Counted from the first letter of the stretch, positions 7,231-16,920 are shown. The stretch: DNA of 37,200 bases from Oscillospiraceae bacterium (GCA_017508045.1 JAFVZT010000004.1:1-37200); one strand, 5' to 3'. A program made the numbers and translations. The notes: a model not told the origin generated them from the sequence alone.

Positions 7231-7665
7231 TTAAAACTTCTTACTTTCTGCCACGGCCAGCTGGTCACAGCGGTTGTTCATCGGGTTGTCGGCGTGACCC
7301 TTTACCCAATGATAGCGCATTTGGTGCTTCTGGCACAGCTTAAGCAATTTTTCCCAGAGGTCGGGATTTAAAGCCGGCTTTTTATCGGCTTTTATCCAGC
7401 CCTTTTTCTGCCAGCCCAGCGCCCAGCCCTTTTCCAGGGCATCGATAACATATTTGCTGTCAGAAAACAATTCCACAATGCAGGGCTCTTTTAATGCCTC
7501 CAGACCCTTAATCACCGCCGTCAGCTCCATACGGTTGTTGGTGGTGTTGGCCTCGCCGCCGGAAAGCTCCCGATTATGCTCCTGATAGCTGAGGATTGCG
7601 CCCCAGCCGCCGGGACCGGGATTTCCGGAGCAGGCACCGTCGGTGTAAAGTGTTACCGTCTTCAC
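7231..7665 (-). CDS. rnhA: Ribonuclease HI
   Basis: Cleaves the RNA strand of RNA-DNA hybrids (primers, R-loops). The 144 residues match the usual length of about 150. The acidic active-site residues are visible in [16 protein letters not shown] (Asp), [13 protein letters not shown] (Glu), [11 protein letters not shown] (Asp) and NNRCDQLA (Asp), plus the HADNPMNN region. The start is GTG at 7665, overlapping the gyrA stop (GTGA), so it is translationally coupled to gyrA. This placement directly behind gyrA within the origin cluster is unusual compared with Bacillus. Confidence 0.96.
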   Translation of the reverse strand: MKTVTLYTDGACSGNPGPGGWGAILSYQEHNRELSGGEANTTNNRMELTAVIKGLEALKEPCIVELFSDSKYVIDALEKGWALGWQKKGWIKADKKPALNPDLWEKLLKLCQKHQMRYHWVKGHADNPMNNRCDQLAVAESKKF

Positions 7666-10169
7666 TGCTGAATTTCCTCATCGGCAATGGCTTCCACACG
7701 CTCCAAAGACACAAGCTTATTGCCCTCTTCAATCCGCATGATAATAACGCCCTGAACATCCCGCTTATACACATTGATGCTTGCCGCGGGAACGCGGATA
7801 ATCACACCGCCGTTTTCAATAAGCATAATATCATCGGTTTCGCTCACCACACGGCAGCCGGCGACACGGCCGGTCTTCGGGGTAATGTTGTAGTTTTTCA
7901 GACCCTTACCGCCGCGGCTCTGGGGAATTTTCTCCCCATTGGGACCGGTGCGCAGGTATTCCGGCAGCTCAGTACGCTTGCCGAAGCCGTTTTCCGTAAC
8001 GGTAAGCAGGGTCTTGCCCTCCTCCACCTTTTCCGCACCGATAACATAGTCCTCTCCGGTTAACATAATTCCGCGAACGCCTGCCGCATCACGACCCATA
8101 GGCCGGACATCGGTTTCGTTAAAGCAGATTGCCATACCGTCGGTGGTTGCCAGAATGATATTATCATTTCCGTTGGTGCGGATCACATTAATCAGCTGAT
8201 CGCCCTCATCTAAGGTGATGGCGCGGATGCCGGTCTTTCTTCTGGTAGCCAGAGCGATAAAGGGAATCCGCTTTACCGTTCCCTTGCGGGTTGCCATGAC
8301 CAAAAATTCATCCTCATGGAACTCCCGGGTGACCACCATAGCGGTTACCGTCTCCTCCTGCTTCAGGGGCAGAATGTTCACCATTGCCGTACCACGGGCA
8401 GTTCTGCCTGCCTCGGGAATCTGGTAGCCCTTGCGATGATGCACCCGGCCCTTGTCGGTAAAGAAGAGGATATGGTCGTGGGTGGATGCCACATTCAAGC
8501 TCTTTACATAGTCCTCGTCCTTAAGATTCTGGGCATTGACACCACGGCCGCCCCGGCTCTGGGTGCGGTAGGTGTCCACAGGCATCCGCTTGACATAGCC
8601 GTGATTGGAAAGGGTAATGACGCACTGCTCCTCCTCAATCAAATCCTCTATGTCAATTTCGTCCTCAATATCCTGAATTTCCGTCTTTCTTTCGTCGCCG
8701 AACTTGTCCCGAATGGCAATCAGCTCCTCACGAAGAACCGTCTTCAGCTTTTCCGGGTTGGCAAGCAGATCGTTATAGTAGGCAATCTTCTCCTGCAGCT
8801 CGTTGAACTCAGCTAAAAGCTTTTCTCTGTCCAGACCCTGCAGAGCCTTCAGGCGCATATCCAAAATCGCCTGGGCCTGAATATCGTCCAAGCCAAAGCG
8901 CTCACACAAACGCTCCTTAGCATCGTCATAGGCAGAACGGATAATCCGGATAACCTCGTCAATGTTATCCTGGGCAATTAAAAGACCCTTCAAAAGGTGG
9001 GCGCGCTCCTGCGCCTTTTTCAAATCATACTGGGTACGACGGGTAAGCACCTCCATCTGGAAGGTCAGGTACTCGTCGATAATCTGCCGCAGGGACAAAA
9101 TTCTCGGCTGCTTCTGGTCATCCACCAGCGCCAGCATAATAATGCCGAAGCTGGACTGCAGGGCCGTCTGCTTAAACAGATTGTTCAGCACAACCTGAGG
9201 ATTTACATCCTTTTTCAGCTCGATAACCATCCGCATACCGTTGCGGTCGGTTTCGTCCCGCAGGTCGGAAATGCCCTCAATACGCTTGTCCTTCACCTGG
9301 TCGGCAATATTTTTAATCAGCTGACGCTTATTGACCTGATAAGGAAGCTCCGTAACAATAATCCGGACTCTGTCCTTGTTAAATTCCTCAAATTCCGTAC
9401 GGGCGCGGACAACCACCTTGCCGCGACCGGTGGCATAGGCGGCGCGAATACCGCTGCGACCCATGATGATACCGCCGGTAGGAAAATCCGGACCGGTAAT
9501 ATGCTCCATTAAGTCCACCATGGAAATTTCAGAATCGTCCAATACCGCCACGCAGGCGTTGATAACCTCCGTCAGGTTATGGGGCGGGATGTTTGTTGCC
9601 ATACCAACGGCAATACCGTTGGAGCCGTTTACCAGCAAATTGGGGAAGCGGCTGGGTAAAACCCGGGGTTCTTTCCGGCTTTCGTCGAAGTTGGGGTCCC
9701 AGTTTACGGTTTCCTTGTCAATATCCCGGAGCATTTGGTTGCTGAGCTTGCTCAGCCGCGCCTCAGTATAACGGTAGGCAGCTGCCGGGTCACCGTCCAC
9801 AGAGCCGAAGTTGCCGTGACCGTCCACCAGCATATACCGCATGGAAAAGTCCTGCGCCAGACGCACCATTGCGTCGTAAACAGAGCCGTCGCCGTGGGGA
9901 TGATATTTACCCAGCACGTCACCGACGCAGGTGGCAGACTTTTTAAAGGGCTTGTCGGAGGTCAGGCCGCTTTCATACATTGTGTAAAGAATACGGCGAT
10001 GTACCGGCTTTAAGCCGTCACGCACATCCGGCAGGGCCCGGCCAACGATGACGCTCATGGCGTATTCGATATAGGATTTTTCCATTTCGTCAACCAGATT
10101 TGAGCTGACGATATGCTGCTCGGGATACATAATATCCTCGGGCTTATAATTACGGTTATGTTTTGCCAT
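7662..10169 (-). CDS. gyrA: DNA gyrase subunit A
   Basis: The breakage-reunion subunit of gyrase, which introduces negative supercoils. The 835-residue protein has the winged-helix/tower core with catalytic tyrosine Y134 in RYTEARL, and a six-bladed C-terminal domain with a GyrA-box-like QSRGGRGV. In the quinolone-resistance region the sequence is [11 protein letters not shown]: the residue equivalent to E. coli Ser83 is Gly95, while the Asp87 equivalent (Asp99) is present. The ATG at 10169 has AGGAGGTG upstream. It is separated from gyrB by about 530 bp containing a DUF559 gene and repeats, so the usual short gyrB-gyrA junction has been expanded. Confidence 0.98.
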   Translation of the reverse strand: MAKHNRNYKPEDIMYPEQHIVSSNLVDEMEKSYIEYAMSVIVGRALPDVRDGLKPVHRRILYTMYESGLTSDKPFKKSATCVGDVLGKYHPHGDGSVYDAMVRLAQDFSMRYMLVDGHGNFGSVDGDPAAAYRYTEARLSKLSNQMLRDIDKETVNWDPNFDESRKEPRVLPSRFPNLLVNGSNGIAVGMATNIPPHNLTEVINACVAVLDDSEISMVDLMEHITGPDFPTGGIIMGRSGIRAAYATGRGKVVVRARTEFEEFNKDRVRIIVTELPYQVNKRQLIKNIADQVKDKRIEGISDLRDETDRNGMRMVIELKKDVNPQVVLNNLFKQTALQSSFGIIMLALVDDQKQPRILSLRQIIDEYLTFQMEVLTRRTQYDLKKAQERAHLLKGLLIAQDNIDEVIRIIRSAYDDAKERLCERFGLDDIQAQAILDMRLKALQGLDREKLLAEFNELQEKIAYYNDLLANPEKLKTVLREELIAIRDKFGDERKTEIQDIEDEIDIEDLIEEEQCVITLSNHGYVKRMPVDTYRTQSRGGRGVNAQNLKDEDYVKSLNVASTHDHILFFTDKGRVHHRKGYQIPEAGRTARGTAMVNILPLKQEETVTAMVVTREFHEDEFLVMATRKGTVKRIPFIALATRRKTGIRAITLDEGDQLINVIRTNGNDNIILATTDGMAICFNETDVRPMGRDAAGVRGIMLTGEDYVIGAEKVEEGKTLLTVTENGFGKRTELPEYLRTGPNGEKIPQSRGGKGLKNYNITPKTGRVAGCRVVSETDDIMLIENGGVIIRVPAASINVYKRDVQGVIIMRIEEGNKLVSLERVEAIADEEIQQ

Positions 10170-10213
10170 TTCGGCACCTCCTGTATAAGGATAATTGCAG
10201 CAATCACCAACTT

Positions 10214-10263
10214 GGCCCCCTCTCAGAGGGGGCTGTCACGCAATCAGCGTGACAGGGGGAGTG
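10214..10263 (+). repeat. Left palindromic repeat flanking the DUF559 gene
   Basis: Two adjacent hairpins: GCCCCCTC-TCA-GAGGGGGC and TGTCACGC-aatca-GCGTGACA, followed by GGGGGAGTG. It is the inverse of the repeat at 10641-10696. The DUF559 reading frame ends inside it (residues TLPLSR are encoded by repeat DNA). Confidence 0.85.
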
Positions 10264-10612
10264 TGGTTCGGTAATATACTTCTTTATCAATACATTCACA
10301 AACACCACGAAAATTTCTATCTATGTCCAGATTGCAAAACCGAATTACTTTCAAACCGTATTGCTCTAAAGCAATGGTTCTTTCCGCATCTTTCTTTTCA
10401 GCATCTGGATTATAATGACCGCCACCATCCAACTCAATGACTAAGTTCGCTTTTGGACAGTAAAAATCGGCAATAAACTTTCCTATTGGTTTTTGCCTGT
10501 AAAATCTCAACGGGTACTTATTCAAGTAGCAATACCATAGCTTTCGTTCCCATGGTGTCATTTCCCGACGAAGCGTTCTTGCATATTCGACATTTTTACT
10601 GTTATAGTACAT
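10244..10612 (-). CDS. DUF559 (Vsr/restriction-endonuclease-like fold) protein
   Basis: A 122-residue protein of the DUF559 family, related to very-short-patch-repair and other PD-(D/E)XK-type nucleases. Visible features are YARTLRREMTPWERKLWY near the N-terminus, RFYRQKPIGKFIADFYCP, and the putative active-site strand LVIELDGGGHY followed by R...LEQYGLKVIRF. Family members are thought to be DNA nucleases, but most have no known function. The gene is on the same strand as gyrB and gyrA, lies between them, and is bracketed by inverted palindromic repeats, so it looks like a small mobile cassette. Its last codons lie in the left repeat. No transposase is in the cassette; movement in trans (for example by a RAYT-type enzyme) would be speculation. 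Confidence 0.85.
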   Translation of the reverse strand: MYYNSKNVEYARTLRREMTPWERKLWYCYLNKYPLRFYRQKPIGKFIADFYCPKANLVIELDGGGHYNPDAEKKDAERTIALEQYGLKVIRFCNLDIDRNFRGVCECIDKEVYYRTTLPLSR

Positions 10613-10640
10613 AGTTATACGTCCGATAATATTCTAACGA

Positions 10641-10696
10641 CACTCCCCCAGTCAGCCTTTCGGCTGACAGCCCCCTCCGAGAGAGGGCCGGGGAGA
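10641..10696 (+). repeat. Right palindromic repeat flanking the DUF559 gene
   Basis: Begins CACTCCCCCAGTCAGCC, has the hairpin GTCAGCC-ttt-CGGCTGAC, then CAGCCCCCTCCGAGAGAGGG. Compared with the inverted left copy the outer blocks are conserved, while both sides of the inner stem differ in a pairing-preserving way (TGTCACGC/GCGTGACA against GTCAGCC/GGCTGAC). Compensatory change implies selection for the hairpin. Confidence 0.85.
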
Positions 10697-10703
10697 TAGC
10701 CGC

Positions 10704-12629
10704 TTAAATATCAATGTTAATGGCGTATTTTGCGTTCTTTTCAATCCATTCCTTACGGGGCTCAACCTGCTCACCCATTAAGATTGTAAAAATCTCATCG
10801 GCGAGGCGGGCATCCTCCAGGGTAATGCGCCGCAGGGTGCGCTTTTCCGGGTCCATAGTGGTTTCCCAAAGCTCGTCCTTATTCATTTCACCAAGACCCT
10901 TAAACCGGTTGATTTCCACCTTGGCGTTACTCTCGCCCCGAAGCTCGGCGGAAATCCGGTCACGCTCCTCATCGGAGTAGGCAACCCGAACGGTTTTACC
11001 CTTTGTCAGCTTGTAAAGGGGCGGAACGGCAGAGTAAACATAGCCGTTTTCAATCATAGGACGCATATACCGGAAGAAGAAGGTTAAAAGCAGTGTGCGG
11101 ATATGAGCGCCGTCCACGTCCGCATCGGACATAATGATAACCTTGTGATACCGCAGCTTTTCAATGTCGAAATCCTCACCGATACCGCCGCCCAATGCCA
11201 CAATCAGAGGATACAGCTTATCGTTTCCGTAAATTTTGTCGGCTCTTGCCTTTTCCACATTGAGCATTTTACCCCACATGGCAAGAATTGCCTGGAAACG
11301 GGAGTCTCTGCCCTGAATGGCAGAGCCTGCAGCGGAGTCACCCTCGACGATGTAAATTTCACACAGCTCCGGGTCACGCTCATTGCAATCCTGCAGCTTA
11401 TCCGGCATTTGACCGGATTCCAGACCGGTTTTTCTCCGGACGGACTCTCTTGCCTTTCTGGCGGCCTCCCTTGCCCGGTTTGCCATCATCGCCTTTTCCA
11501 AAATTACCTTGGCTGTGGCGGGATGCTCCTCAAAATAGGTGGCAAGCTGCTCGTTTACCAGCTGATCTACCAAAGTGCGGATATAGGCGTTACCCAGCTT
11601 TGCCTTGGTCTGACCTTCAAACTGGGCATCCGTCAGCTTAACGGAAATAATGGCGGTAATGCCCTCCCGACAGTCCTCGCCGGAGACCTTATCATCACCT
11701 TTAATAATGCCGTTTTTCGTACCGTAGGCATTTAAAACACGGGTCAGCGCAGTTTTAAAACCGGTTTCGTGCATACCGCCCTCGGGGGTGCGCACATCGT
11801 TGGCAAAGGACTGGATAGACTCGTTATAGCCGTCATTATACTGAATAGCAATTTCCGCAGAGGCATCGTCCTTAGCACCTGACATATAGATAATATCCTG
11901 ATGTACGGCAGTCTTGTGCCGATTTGTCCAAGATACAAATTCCCGGATACCGCCTTCATAGCACATGGTTTCCGTAACCGGCTCTTCCTGCCGGGTATCG
12001 GAAATGGTTATGGAAAGACCGGCATTTAAGAAGGCTTCCTCCCGCATACGCTCATGGAGGGTTTCGTAGCTGTAAATCACATCGTCGAACATCTCCGGAT
12101 CGGGCTGGAAGGTAACCTCCGTACCGGTTTTGTCCGTATCGCCTACAACAGTCATTTCCTGAACAATACTGCCCCGGGCAAATTTCATCTCATGGATTTT
12201 TCCGTTTTTGTGAACCCGAACCTTCAGCCACTGGGAAAGGGCGTTAACAACCGAAGCACCTACGCCGTGCAGACCGCCGGACACCTTATAACCGCCGCCA
12301 CCGAACTTACCGCCGGCGTGAAGCACGGTAAATACAACCTCCAGCGCAGGCTTACCCGTCTGGGGCTGAATGTCTACCGGAATACCGCGGCCGTCATCAG
12401 TGACGGTGATGGAGTTGCCGGGATTTATGGTTACGGTGATGTGTTTACAGTAGCCTGCCAGGGCCTCGTCAATGGAGTTATCCACAATTTCGTAAACCAG
12501 ATGATGCAGACCGGAGGAAGAGGTGGAGCCGATATACATACCGGGGCGCTTGCGCACCGCCTCCAGGCCCTCCAAAACCTGAATCTGTTCACCGCCGTAT
12601 TCTTGTGTTACCTTTGTTTCGTCAGACAT
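10704..12629 (-). CDS. gyrB: DNA gyrase subunit B
   Basis: The ATPase subunit of gyrase. The 641 residues give the usual short-form length. The N-terminal GHKL ATPase motifs are [24 protein letters not shown] and [15 protein letters not shown]. The TOPRIM domain shows [12 protein letters not shown] and the metal-binding [20 protein letters not shown]. The C-terminus has [20 protein letters not shown]. The ATG at 12629 has AAGGAGG upstream. It belongs to the minus-strand origin cluster after recF and is followed by the repeat/DUF559 insert before gyrA. It could in principle be a topoisomerase IV B subunit, but the recF neighbourhood argues for gyrase. Confidence 0.98.
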   Translation of the reverse strand: MSDETKVTQEYGGEQIQVLEGLEAVRKRPGMYIGSTSSSGLHHLVYEIVDNSIDEALAGYCKHITVTINPGNSITVTDDGRGIPVDIQPQTGKPALEVVFTVLHAGGKFGGGGYKVSGGLHGVGASVVNALSQWLKVRVHKNGKIHEMKFARGSIVQEMTVVGDTDKTGTEVTFQPDPEMFDDVIYSYETLHERMREEAFLNAGLSITISDTRQEEPVTETMCYEGGIREFVSWTNRHKTAVHQDIIYMSGAKDDASAEIAIQYNDGYNESIQSFANDVRTPEGGMHETGFKTALTRVLNAYGTKNGIIKGDDKVSGEDCREGITAIISVKLTDAQFEGQTKAKLGNAYIRTLVDQLVNEQLATYFEEHPATAKVILEKAMMANRAREAARKARESVRRKTGLESGQMPDKLQDCNERDPELCEIYIVEGDSAAGSAIQGRDSRFQAILAMWGKMLNVEKARADKIYGNDKLYPLIVALGGGIGEDFDIEKLRYHKVIIMSDADVDGAHIRTLLLTFFFRYMRPMIENGYVYSAVPPLYKLTKGKTVRVAYSDEERDRISAELRGESNAKVEINRFKGLGEMNKDELWETTMDPEKRTLRRITLEDARLADEIFTILMGEQVEPRKEWIEKNAKYAINIDI

Positions 12630-12650
12630 AACCGTCCTCCTTAACCTAAA

Positions 12651-13760
12651 TCATTGCGTGCCGATGACAGCACCTGAGAAAATCTCAATTGTTTTTCCCA
12701 GCTTTGTAAATCTGCCGGGCTCACAGCAGGTGATAAACACCTGACCCTCGGTTATTTGGTTTAATACAAAATCCTGCCGTCCTGGGTCTAATTCCGACAG
12801 AACATCATCCAAAAGCAATACCGGGATTTCGCCGGTCTGATTTGCCATGATATCTCGCTGGGCAAGCTTTAAGCTGATTGCACTGGTGCGTACCTGACCC
12901 TGAGAGCCAAAGGCCTTCAGAGACATCCCGGAAAGGGAAATGTCAAAATCGTCCTTATGGGGTCCGGTTAAACACTGGGCGCTTTCCAGCTCTGCCCGTT
13001 CGTGAGTGAAAAGATGCTCCTGCAATTGCTCCGTTAAAACCGGAATTGGGGCAAAGGGGTCATTGACCGTGGACACTGTTTTATATTCCAGGGTAAATTC
13101 CTCCGCGCCGCCGGAAAACAGACTGTGATAGCTTTTTGCCGCCTTTTTTAATCCTTCATAATACCGCGCCCGATAGGAAATCAGCAACGCGCCTACCTGA
13201 CAAAGACGGGTATTATAGTCCGGCAAAAGCTGGCTAAGAGCAGGATTTTCAAACCGATCCTTTAAAATTCTGGTTTTTTGCTCCAAAATGCGGTTATATT
13301 CCGTCAGTGCCGCTTCATAGTTTGGCCGCAGCTGACACAGACAGCTGTCCGTCATTTTTCTCCGGGCGGCTGCTCCGGTTTTTAAAACCATCAAGTCCTC
13401 CGGACAGAACAAAACTGTCTGTAAAACTCCGGAAATTTCTCCGGCTGTTTTCTTTTTAGCCCCGTTTCGGTATAGCTGTCGGGGCTTTGCCTCCGGAAAA
13501 AAAAGCCAGCGCAAAGTTTGCTCCCTTTCCTGGGAAAAGACAGTACCTTCCAATTCTGCATATTCCTGACCCAGACGCACAAGCTCTGCCGCCTTCTGGG
13601 TGCGAAAGCTTTTTCCGCCGCCAAGATAGATGATGGCTTCCAAAAGGTTTGTTTTTCCCTGGGCGTTGTCGCCCACGATTAAATTTACCCCCTGGGCAAA
13701 TTCCAAGGATAGCTTTTCATAATTCCGGAAGTTATTCAGCTTAATTTCCCTTAGTTTCAT
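12651..13760 (-). CDS. recF: DNA replication and repair protein RecF
   Basis: An SMC-like ATPase that loads RecA at single-stranded gaps with RecO and RecR. The 369-residue protein shows Walker A in NLIVGDNAQGKTNLLEAI, the ABC-type signature region GSQGQVRTSAISLKLAQ and Walker B in PVLLLDDVLSELDPGRQ. Its length is typical. It overlaps the upstream S4-domain gene by 20 bp, the conserved coupling seen in many Firmicutes, and is followed 21 bp later by gyrB. Confidence 0.97.
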   Translation of the reverse strand: MKLREIKLNNFRNYEKLSLEFAQGVNLIVGDNAQGKTNLLEAIIYLGGGKSFRTQKAAELVRLGQEYAELEGTVFSQEREQTLRWLFFPEAKPRQLYRNGAKKKTAGEISGVLQTVLFCPEDLMVLKTGAAARRKMTDSCLCQLRPNYEAALTEYNRILEQKTRILKDRFENPALSQLLPDYNTRLCQVGALLISYRARYYEGLKKAAKSYHSLFSGGAEEFTLEYKTVSTVNDPFAPIPVLTEQLQEHLFTHERAELESAQCLTGPHKDDFDISLSGMSLKAFGSQGQVRTSAISLKLAQRDIMANQTGEIPVLLLDDVLSELDPGRQDFVLNQITEGQVFITCCEPGRFTKLGKTIEIFSGAVIGTQ

Positions 13761-13968
13761 GAATACAAATTAAATATACCGTTTCATCAAAACTTATTTC
13801 ATCACCGGGATAGAGCTTTTTGCCACGCATGGTACAAACCTCGCCGTTTACCGACACCAAGCCGTCTTGAATAACCGCCTTTGCCATACCGCCGGATTCC
13901 ACTGCGTTGGCAAACTTCAGCGCCGCTTCCAGCTTAATAAACTCCGTTCCGATTACCACATTTACCAT
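13741..13968 (-). CDS. yaaA: S4-domain RNA-binding protein YaaA (RlbA type)
   Basis: A 75-residue protein consisting of one S4 RNA-binding domain: IKLEAALKFANAVESGGMAK, the loop VIQDGLVSVNGEVCTMRGKK, then LYPGDEISFD. The family is encoded between dnaN and recF in Firmicutes and has been linked to ribosome assembly. The C-terminal codons overlap recF. The ATG at 13968 lies 9 bp downstream of the dnaN stop with a GGTGAAG ribosome site, so the three genes form one operon. Confidence 0.92.
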   Translation of the reverse strand: MVNVVIGTEFIKLEAALKFANAVESGGMAKAVIQDGLVSVNGEVCTMRGKKLYPGDEISFDETVYLICIHETKGN

Positions 13969-13977
13969 AGCTTCACC

Positions 13978-15084
13978 TTAAGAATTGATGCGTACAGGCA
14001 AAACCATGTAAGCAAAATCCTGCTTGTCATCTGCCGGTGTTAAAACAATGGGACTTAACCCGTTGGTCAGCTCCAAAACAACCTCCTCGGCAGGGACTGC
14101 CCGCAGGGCATCGCACAAATAGCGCACATTAAAGCCAATTTCCAGCTCCTTGCCGTCACCGGCCAGCGTGCAACGGTCCTCTGCCGCACCGATGGTGGTA
14201 TTGGTCTTTAACAGCACAAGCTGATTGGAGAATAGGCACCGCACAGGGCTTTTGTACTTTTCAGAAACAATCAAGCCTACACGCTCAATAGAGGAGGTCA
14301 AATCCGACACATTCGCAACCAGCTTTACCGGGCAGTTGGTGGGAACAACCCGCCGCCACTCCAAGAACTCACCCTCAAGCAGTCGGCAAACCAGTGTAGC
14401 TGCACCGATCTGGAATAAAATATGCTTGCTGCCTAAGGTGAACGCAGCTTCTTCCTCGGTATCCTGCAGAATTTTTTCCACTTCCTTCAGACCCTGTGCC
14501 GGCACAACAAAGGAAAGGCTGCGGCCGGTGGGTGTTTCGGGATGATAGGTACGGCGGGCAAGGCGGAAGCCGTCCACCGCAATGGCGGAAACAGCGGTAT
14601 CCTCCACCTCGAACTTGACACCGGTGTGAATAGGTCTGCCCTGATTTTCCGATACGGAGAAAATCGTGCCGGAAATCAAATTCTTCAAAGCATTCTGAGG
14701 TATGTTGATACTCCGGCCGGACCCAACATCCGGAAGCTCCGGATAATCCTCGGCAGATTCTGCAGAAATGGTAAAAGAGGCATAGCCTGCCCGAATGGAG
14801 ACCTTATAATTTTCATCCACCACAACGGTAACAGGACCCTCAGGCAGCCGGCGGATAATATCACCGAACAGCTTTGCAGGTAAAACGCAGCTGCCCATAT
14901 TGCTGACCTCTGCATCAATTTCGTAGGTAATAGCGGTTTCCATATTAAAACCGGTCAAAGTCAGGCCTGCACCTGCCCGGCATAAAATACCTTCAATTAC
15001 ACTCAGCGCGCTTTTTTGCGCAACGGTACGGCCGGTGATATTCAGGCCCGTTACCAGCATACTTTTTTCACAGGTAAAACGCAT
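13978..15084 (-). CDS. dnaN: DNA polymerase III beta subunit (sliding clamp)
   Basis: The ring-shaped processivity clamp. The 368 residues form three repeated clamp domains: MRFTCEKSMLVTGLNITGRT at the start, LPAKLFGDIIRRLPEG, SGTIFSVSENQGRPIHTGV in the middle domain, and a C-terminal PIVLTPADDKQDFAYMVLPVR. The final residues VLPVRINS correspond to the usual MPMR-type end near the partner-binding pocket. The ATG at 15084 has an AAGAGG site. The gene is immediately downstream of the origin region and first in the dnaN-yaaA-recF-gyrB series. Confidence 0.98.
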   Translation of the reverse strand: MRFTCEKSMLVTGLNITGRTVAQKSALSVIEGILCRAGAGLTLTGFNMETAITYEIDAEVSNMGSCVLPAKLFGDIIRRLPEGPVTVVVDENYKVSIRAGYASFTISAESAEDYPELPDVGSGRSINIPQNALKNLISGTIFSVSENQGRPIHTGVKFEVEDTAVSAIAVDGFRLARRTYHPETPTGRSLSFVVPAQGLKEVEKILQDTEEEAAFTLGSKHILFQIGAATLVCRLLEGEFLEWRRVVPTNCPVKLVANVSDLTSSIERVGLIVSEKYKSPVRCLFSNQLVLLKTNTTIGAAEDRCTLAGDGKELEIGFNVRYLCDALRAVPAEEVVLELTNGLSPIVLTPADDKQDFAYMVLPVRINS

Positions 15085-15330
15085 AAAATAAACCTCTTTT
15101 CTGTAAATAATAAAAATAAATATATATTTTTTATATTTTAAGGTAGTAATAGTAGTAATAGAGATTTTTTATGTGGAAAAGTGCATTTTGTCTTACTGGG
15201 GCAAGGCTTTTTTATCCACAATAACCTTGTGGATAAAAGAAACTTTTCCACAGCTTGGTTTTTATAGGCTTTTTAAAAAAGTTTTCCACATAAAAGTTTT
15301 CCACTTTCCACAGAGACTGTGGAAAAATTT
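15085..15330 (-). other. oriC: Chromosomal replication origin, dnaA-dnaN intergenic part (oriC)
   Basis: There are two perfect DnaA boxes, TTATCCACA at 15212-15220 and its inverse at 15228-15236. Variant boxes are TTTTCCACA at 15244-15252 and 15282-15290, TTTTCCACT at 15297-15305, CTTTCCACA at 15304-15312, and inverse TTTTCCACA at 15318-15326 and 15172-15180. Reading the minus strand from the box at 15180-15172, a run of trinucleotides CTA/TTA follows (plus strand TAG TAA TAG TAG TAA TAG, about 15146-15163), matching the DnaA-trio element known from Bacillus. Next comes a nearly pure A/T stretch (about 15100-15140) suited as the unwinding element. Order and orientation match a Firmicutes-type origin. 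Confidence 0.93.
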
Positions 15331-16641
15331 TTACAGACAGGAATTGATATTTGCGGAAATATCCCGAATATGATGCTGCAGATTTTCGTCGGTTTTCAGT
15401 GCCGCTTCCACCTTGGTAATGGAGTGCAAAATAGTGGTGTGGTCTTTGTTAAATTCCTTACCGATATCCGGTGTGCTTAAATTGGTCAGCTTACGAATAA
15501 GATAAATGGCAACCTGTCTTGCTTCGGCGGTACCCTTGTTTCGTAAGGTACCACGGAGGGTTTGTTCGTCAATGGAGTAGAATTTACAGACCTGGGAAAT
15601 AATAAGGCTGGGGGTAGGCAGGGTGTTGCCTTCGGTTTTATACATGTCTGCAATACACCGGGCCACATTTTCCAAGGTCAGTTCCATGGCGTTTAAGTCC
15701 ACATAGGCCCGGAGCTTTTTTACAGTGCCTTCAATCTGCCGCACATTGTTGGTTACATTTTTTGCAATGTAATCGCAAACCTCATCGCTTAATTCCAAGG
15801 CGAGGGAGGAGGCCTTGTTTTTAATGATTGCCATACGGGTTTCGTAATCCGGAGGCTGAATGTCCGCCAAAAGACCCCATTCAAAACGGGTGCGCAGACG
15901 ATCCTCCAGGGTCAGCATATCTCCCGGCTTGCGGTCAGAGGTCATAACAATTTGCTTATGGGCTTCATAAAGATTGTTAAAGGTGTGGAAAAATTCCTCC
16001 TGGGTGGACTCTCTTCCGGCGATGAACTGAATGTCATCAATCAAGAACAAGTCCGCCTTCCGGTACTTGTCCCGGAATTCAATATTTTTACCGCTTTGAA
16101 TGGCGGAAATAAGCTCGTTGGTAAACTGGTCGCCCTTAATGTAGACAATGCTGGCATCGGGATTGTTTTTCCGGATGCCGTTGGCAATGGCGTACAAAAG
16201 GTGGGTTTTTCCCACGCCGGGAGGGCCGTAAATAAACAGCGGATTATAGGTTTGACCGGGGGTATTGCTGACGGCAATGGCCGCGCCGTGGGCAAACCGG
16301 TTGGAAGGACCTACCACGAAATTATCAAAGGTAAACTGGGGGTTAAAGTCCATAGAGGATTTTTGCGCGCCCTTGGATTTGTAGGCATTTAATTCCTCGT
16401 CGCCGAAAACAATCAGCTTGGCATCAGAATTAAAAATCTCCTTCAGGGCATCTTGAATGTGATTTGCGCAGCGGCTGCGGATAATTTCTCTGCGAAATTC
16501 CAGGGAGGAGTGGATAATCAGCTGGGTTTCGTTCAGCTCCACAATTTCCACATCGTCAAACCATGTGGACACGGTAACCGCGTCTAAATGCTCTTCTAAA
16601 TAATTCAGGACCTTTGCCCAAACATAGGCGGATGCATACAT
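15331..16641 (-). CDS. dnaA: Chromosomal replication initiator protein DnaA
   Basis: AAA+ ATPase that binds DnaA boxes and opens the origin. With the ATG at 16641 the protein has 436 residues: domain I (about 1-85), a short linker, then AAA+ domain III with Walker A GPPGVGKTH (about 139-147) and Walker B LFLIDDIQF (about 198-206), and C-terminal domain IV with the DnaA signature around FNKDHTTILHSITKVE. The longer frame to 16722 adds 27 unconserved residues; the internal ATG is preferred because GAGGAG lies about 12 nt upstream and MYASAYVWAKVLNYLEEHLD is a normal N-terminus. Confidence 0.98.
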   Translation of the reverse strand: MYASAYVWAKVLNYLEEHLDAVTVSTWFDDVEIVELNETQLIIHSSLEFRREIIRSRCANHIQDALKEIFNSDAKLIVFGDEELNAYKSKGAQKSSMDFNPQFTFDNFVVGPSNRFAHGAAIAVSNTPGQTYNPLFIYGPPGVGKTHLLYAIANGIRKNNPDASIVYIKGDQFTNELISAIQSGKNIEFRDKYRKADLFLIDDIQFIAGRESTQEEFFHTFNNLYEAHKQIVMTSDRKPGDMLTLEDRLRTRFEWGLLADIQPPDYETRMAIIKNKASSLALELSDEVCDYIAKNVTNNVRQIEGTVKKLRAYVDLNAMELTLENVARCIADMYKTEGNTLPTPSLIISQVCKFYSIDEQTLRGTLRNKGTAEARQVAIYLIRKLTNLSTPDIGKEFNKDHTTILHSITKVEAALKTDENLQHHIRDISANINSCL

Positions 16642-16712
16642 AAAAATATGGCTCCTCTCATCTTTTTTTAGGTGCCTTGCAGGGTAAAAAAGGCAATAAT
16701 TCTTCACCGTAA

Positions 16713-16770
16713 ATTTTATCACATTTTTTTATAAAATACAAGTAAAATTATCCACAGACCCTGTGGATAA
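16713..16770 (-). promoter_or_regulatory. dnaA promoter with a pair of inverted DnaA boxes
   Basis: On the minus strand, TTGTAT (16736-16741) and TAAAAT (16713-16718) have a 17 bp spacer. Directly upstream are perfect DnaA boxes TTATCCACA at 16748-16756 and inverted at 16762-16770. This position suits autorepression by DnaA and a second (incA/B-like) sub-origin, making a bipartite oriC around dnaA. Confidence 0.8.
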
Positions 16771-16797
16771 AATCCCTTATTTTTCAAGGCTATTTTA

Positions 16798-16829
16798 CAA
16801 AAAAAACAGGGCTGCAAAAGCAACCCTGT
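16798..16829 (-). terminator. Intrinsic terminator downstream of pta
   Basis: On the minus strand, ACAGGG-TTGC-TTTT-GCAG-CCCTGT-type hairpin arms (16806-16829) are followed by a run of eight T. This shields the dnaA promoter from transcription coming from pta. Confidence 0.8.
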
Positions 16830-16838
16830 ATACCGTCT

Positions 16839-16866
16839 AAAGGCTCCCTCATCAGAGGGAGGCTTT
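16839..16866. repeat. Short palindromic repeat related to the CTCCCTC family
   Basis: AAAGGCTCCCTC and GAGGGAGGCTTT around a 4 nt loop, with one GG mismatch. It resembles the outer hairpin of the elements at 10.2, 10.65 and 25.4 kb. Confidence 0.6.
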
Positions 16867-16889
16867 GTACCGCAGCCGGTATCGTACAG

Positions 16890-16920
16890 AATCGGCAGAA
16901 GAACAAGTCTTCTGCCGATT
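16890..16920. terminator. Perfect 13 bp hairpin after pta
   Basis: AATCGGCAGAAGA and TCTTCTGCCGATT around a 5 nt loop, 38 bp beyond the pta stop. An A/T-rich tail exists only on the plus side, so it may act as a 3'-end stabiliser ahead of the stronger terminator at 16798-16829. Confidence 0.6.
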
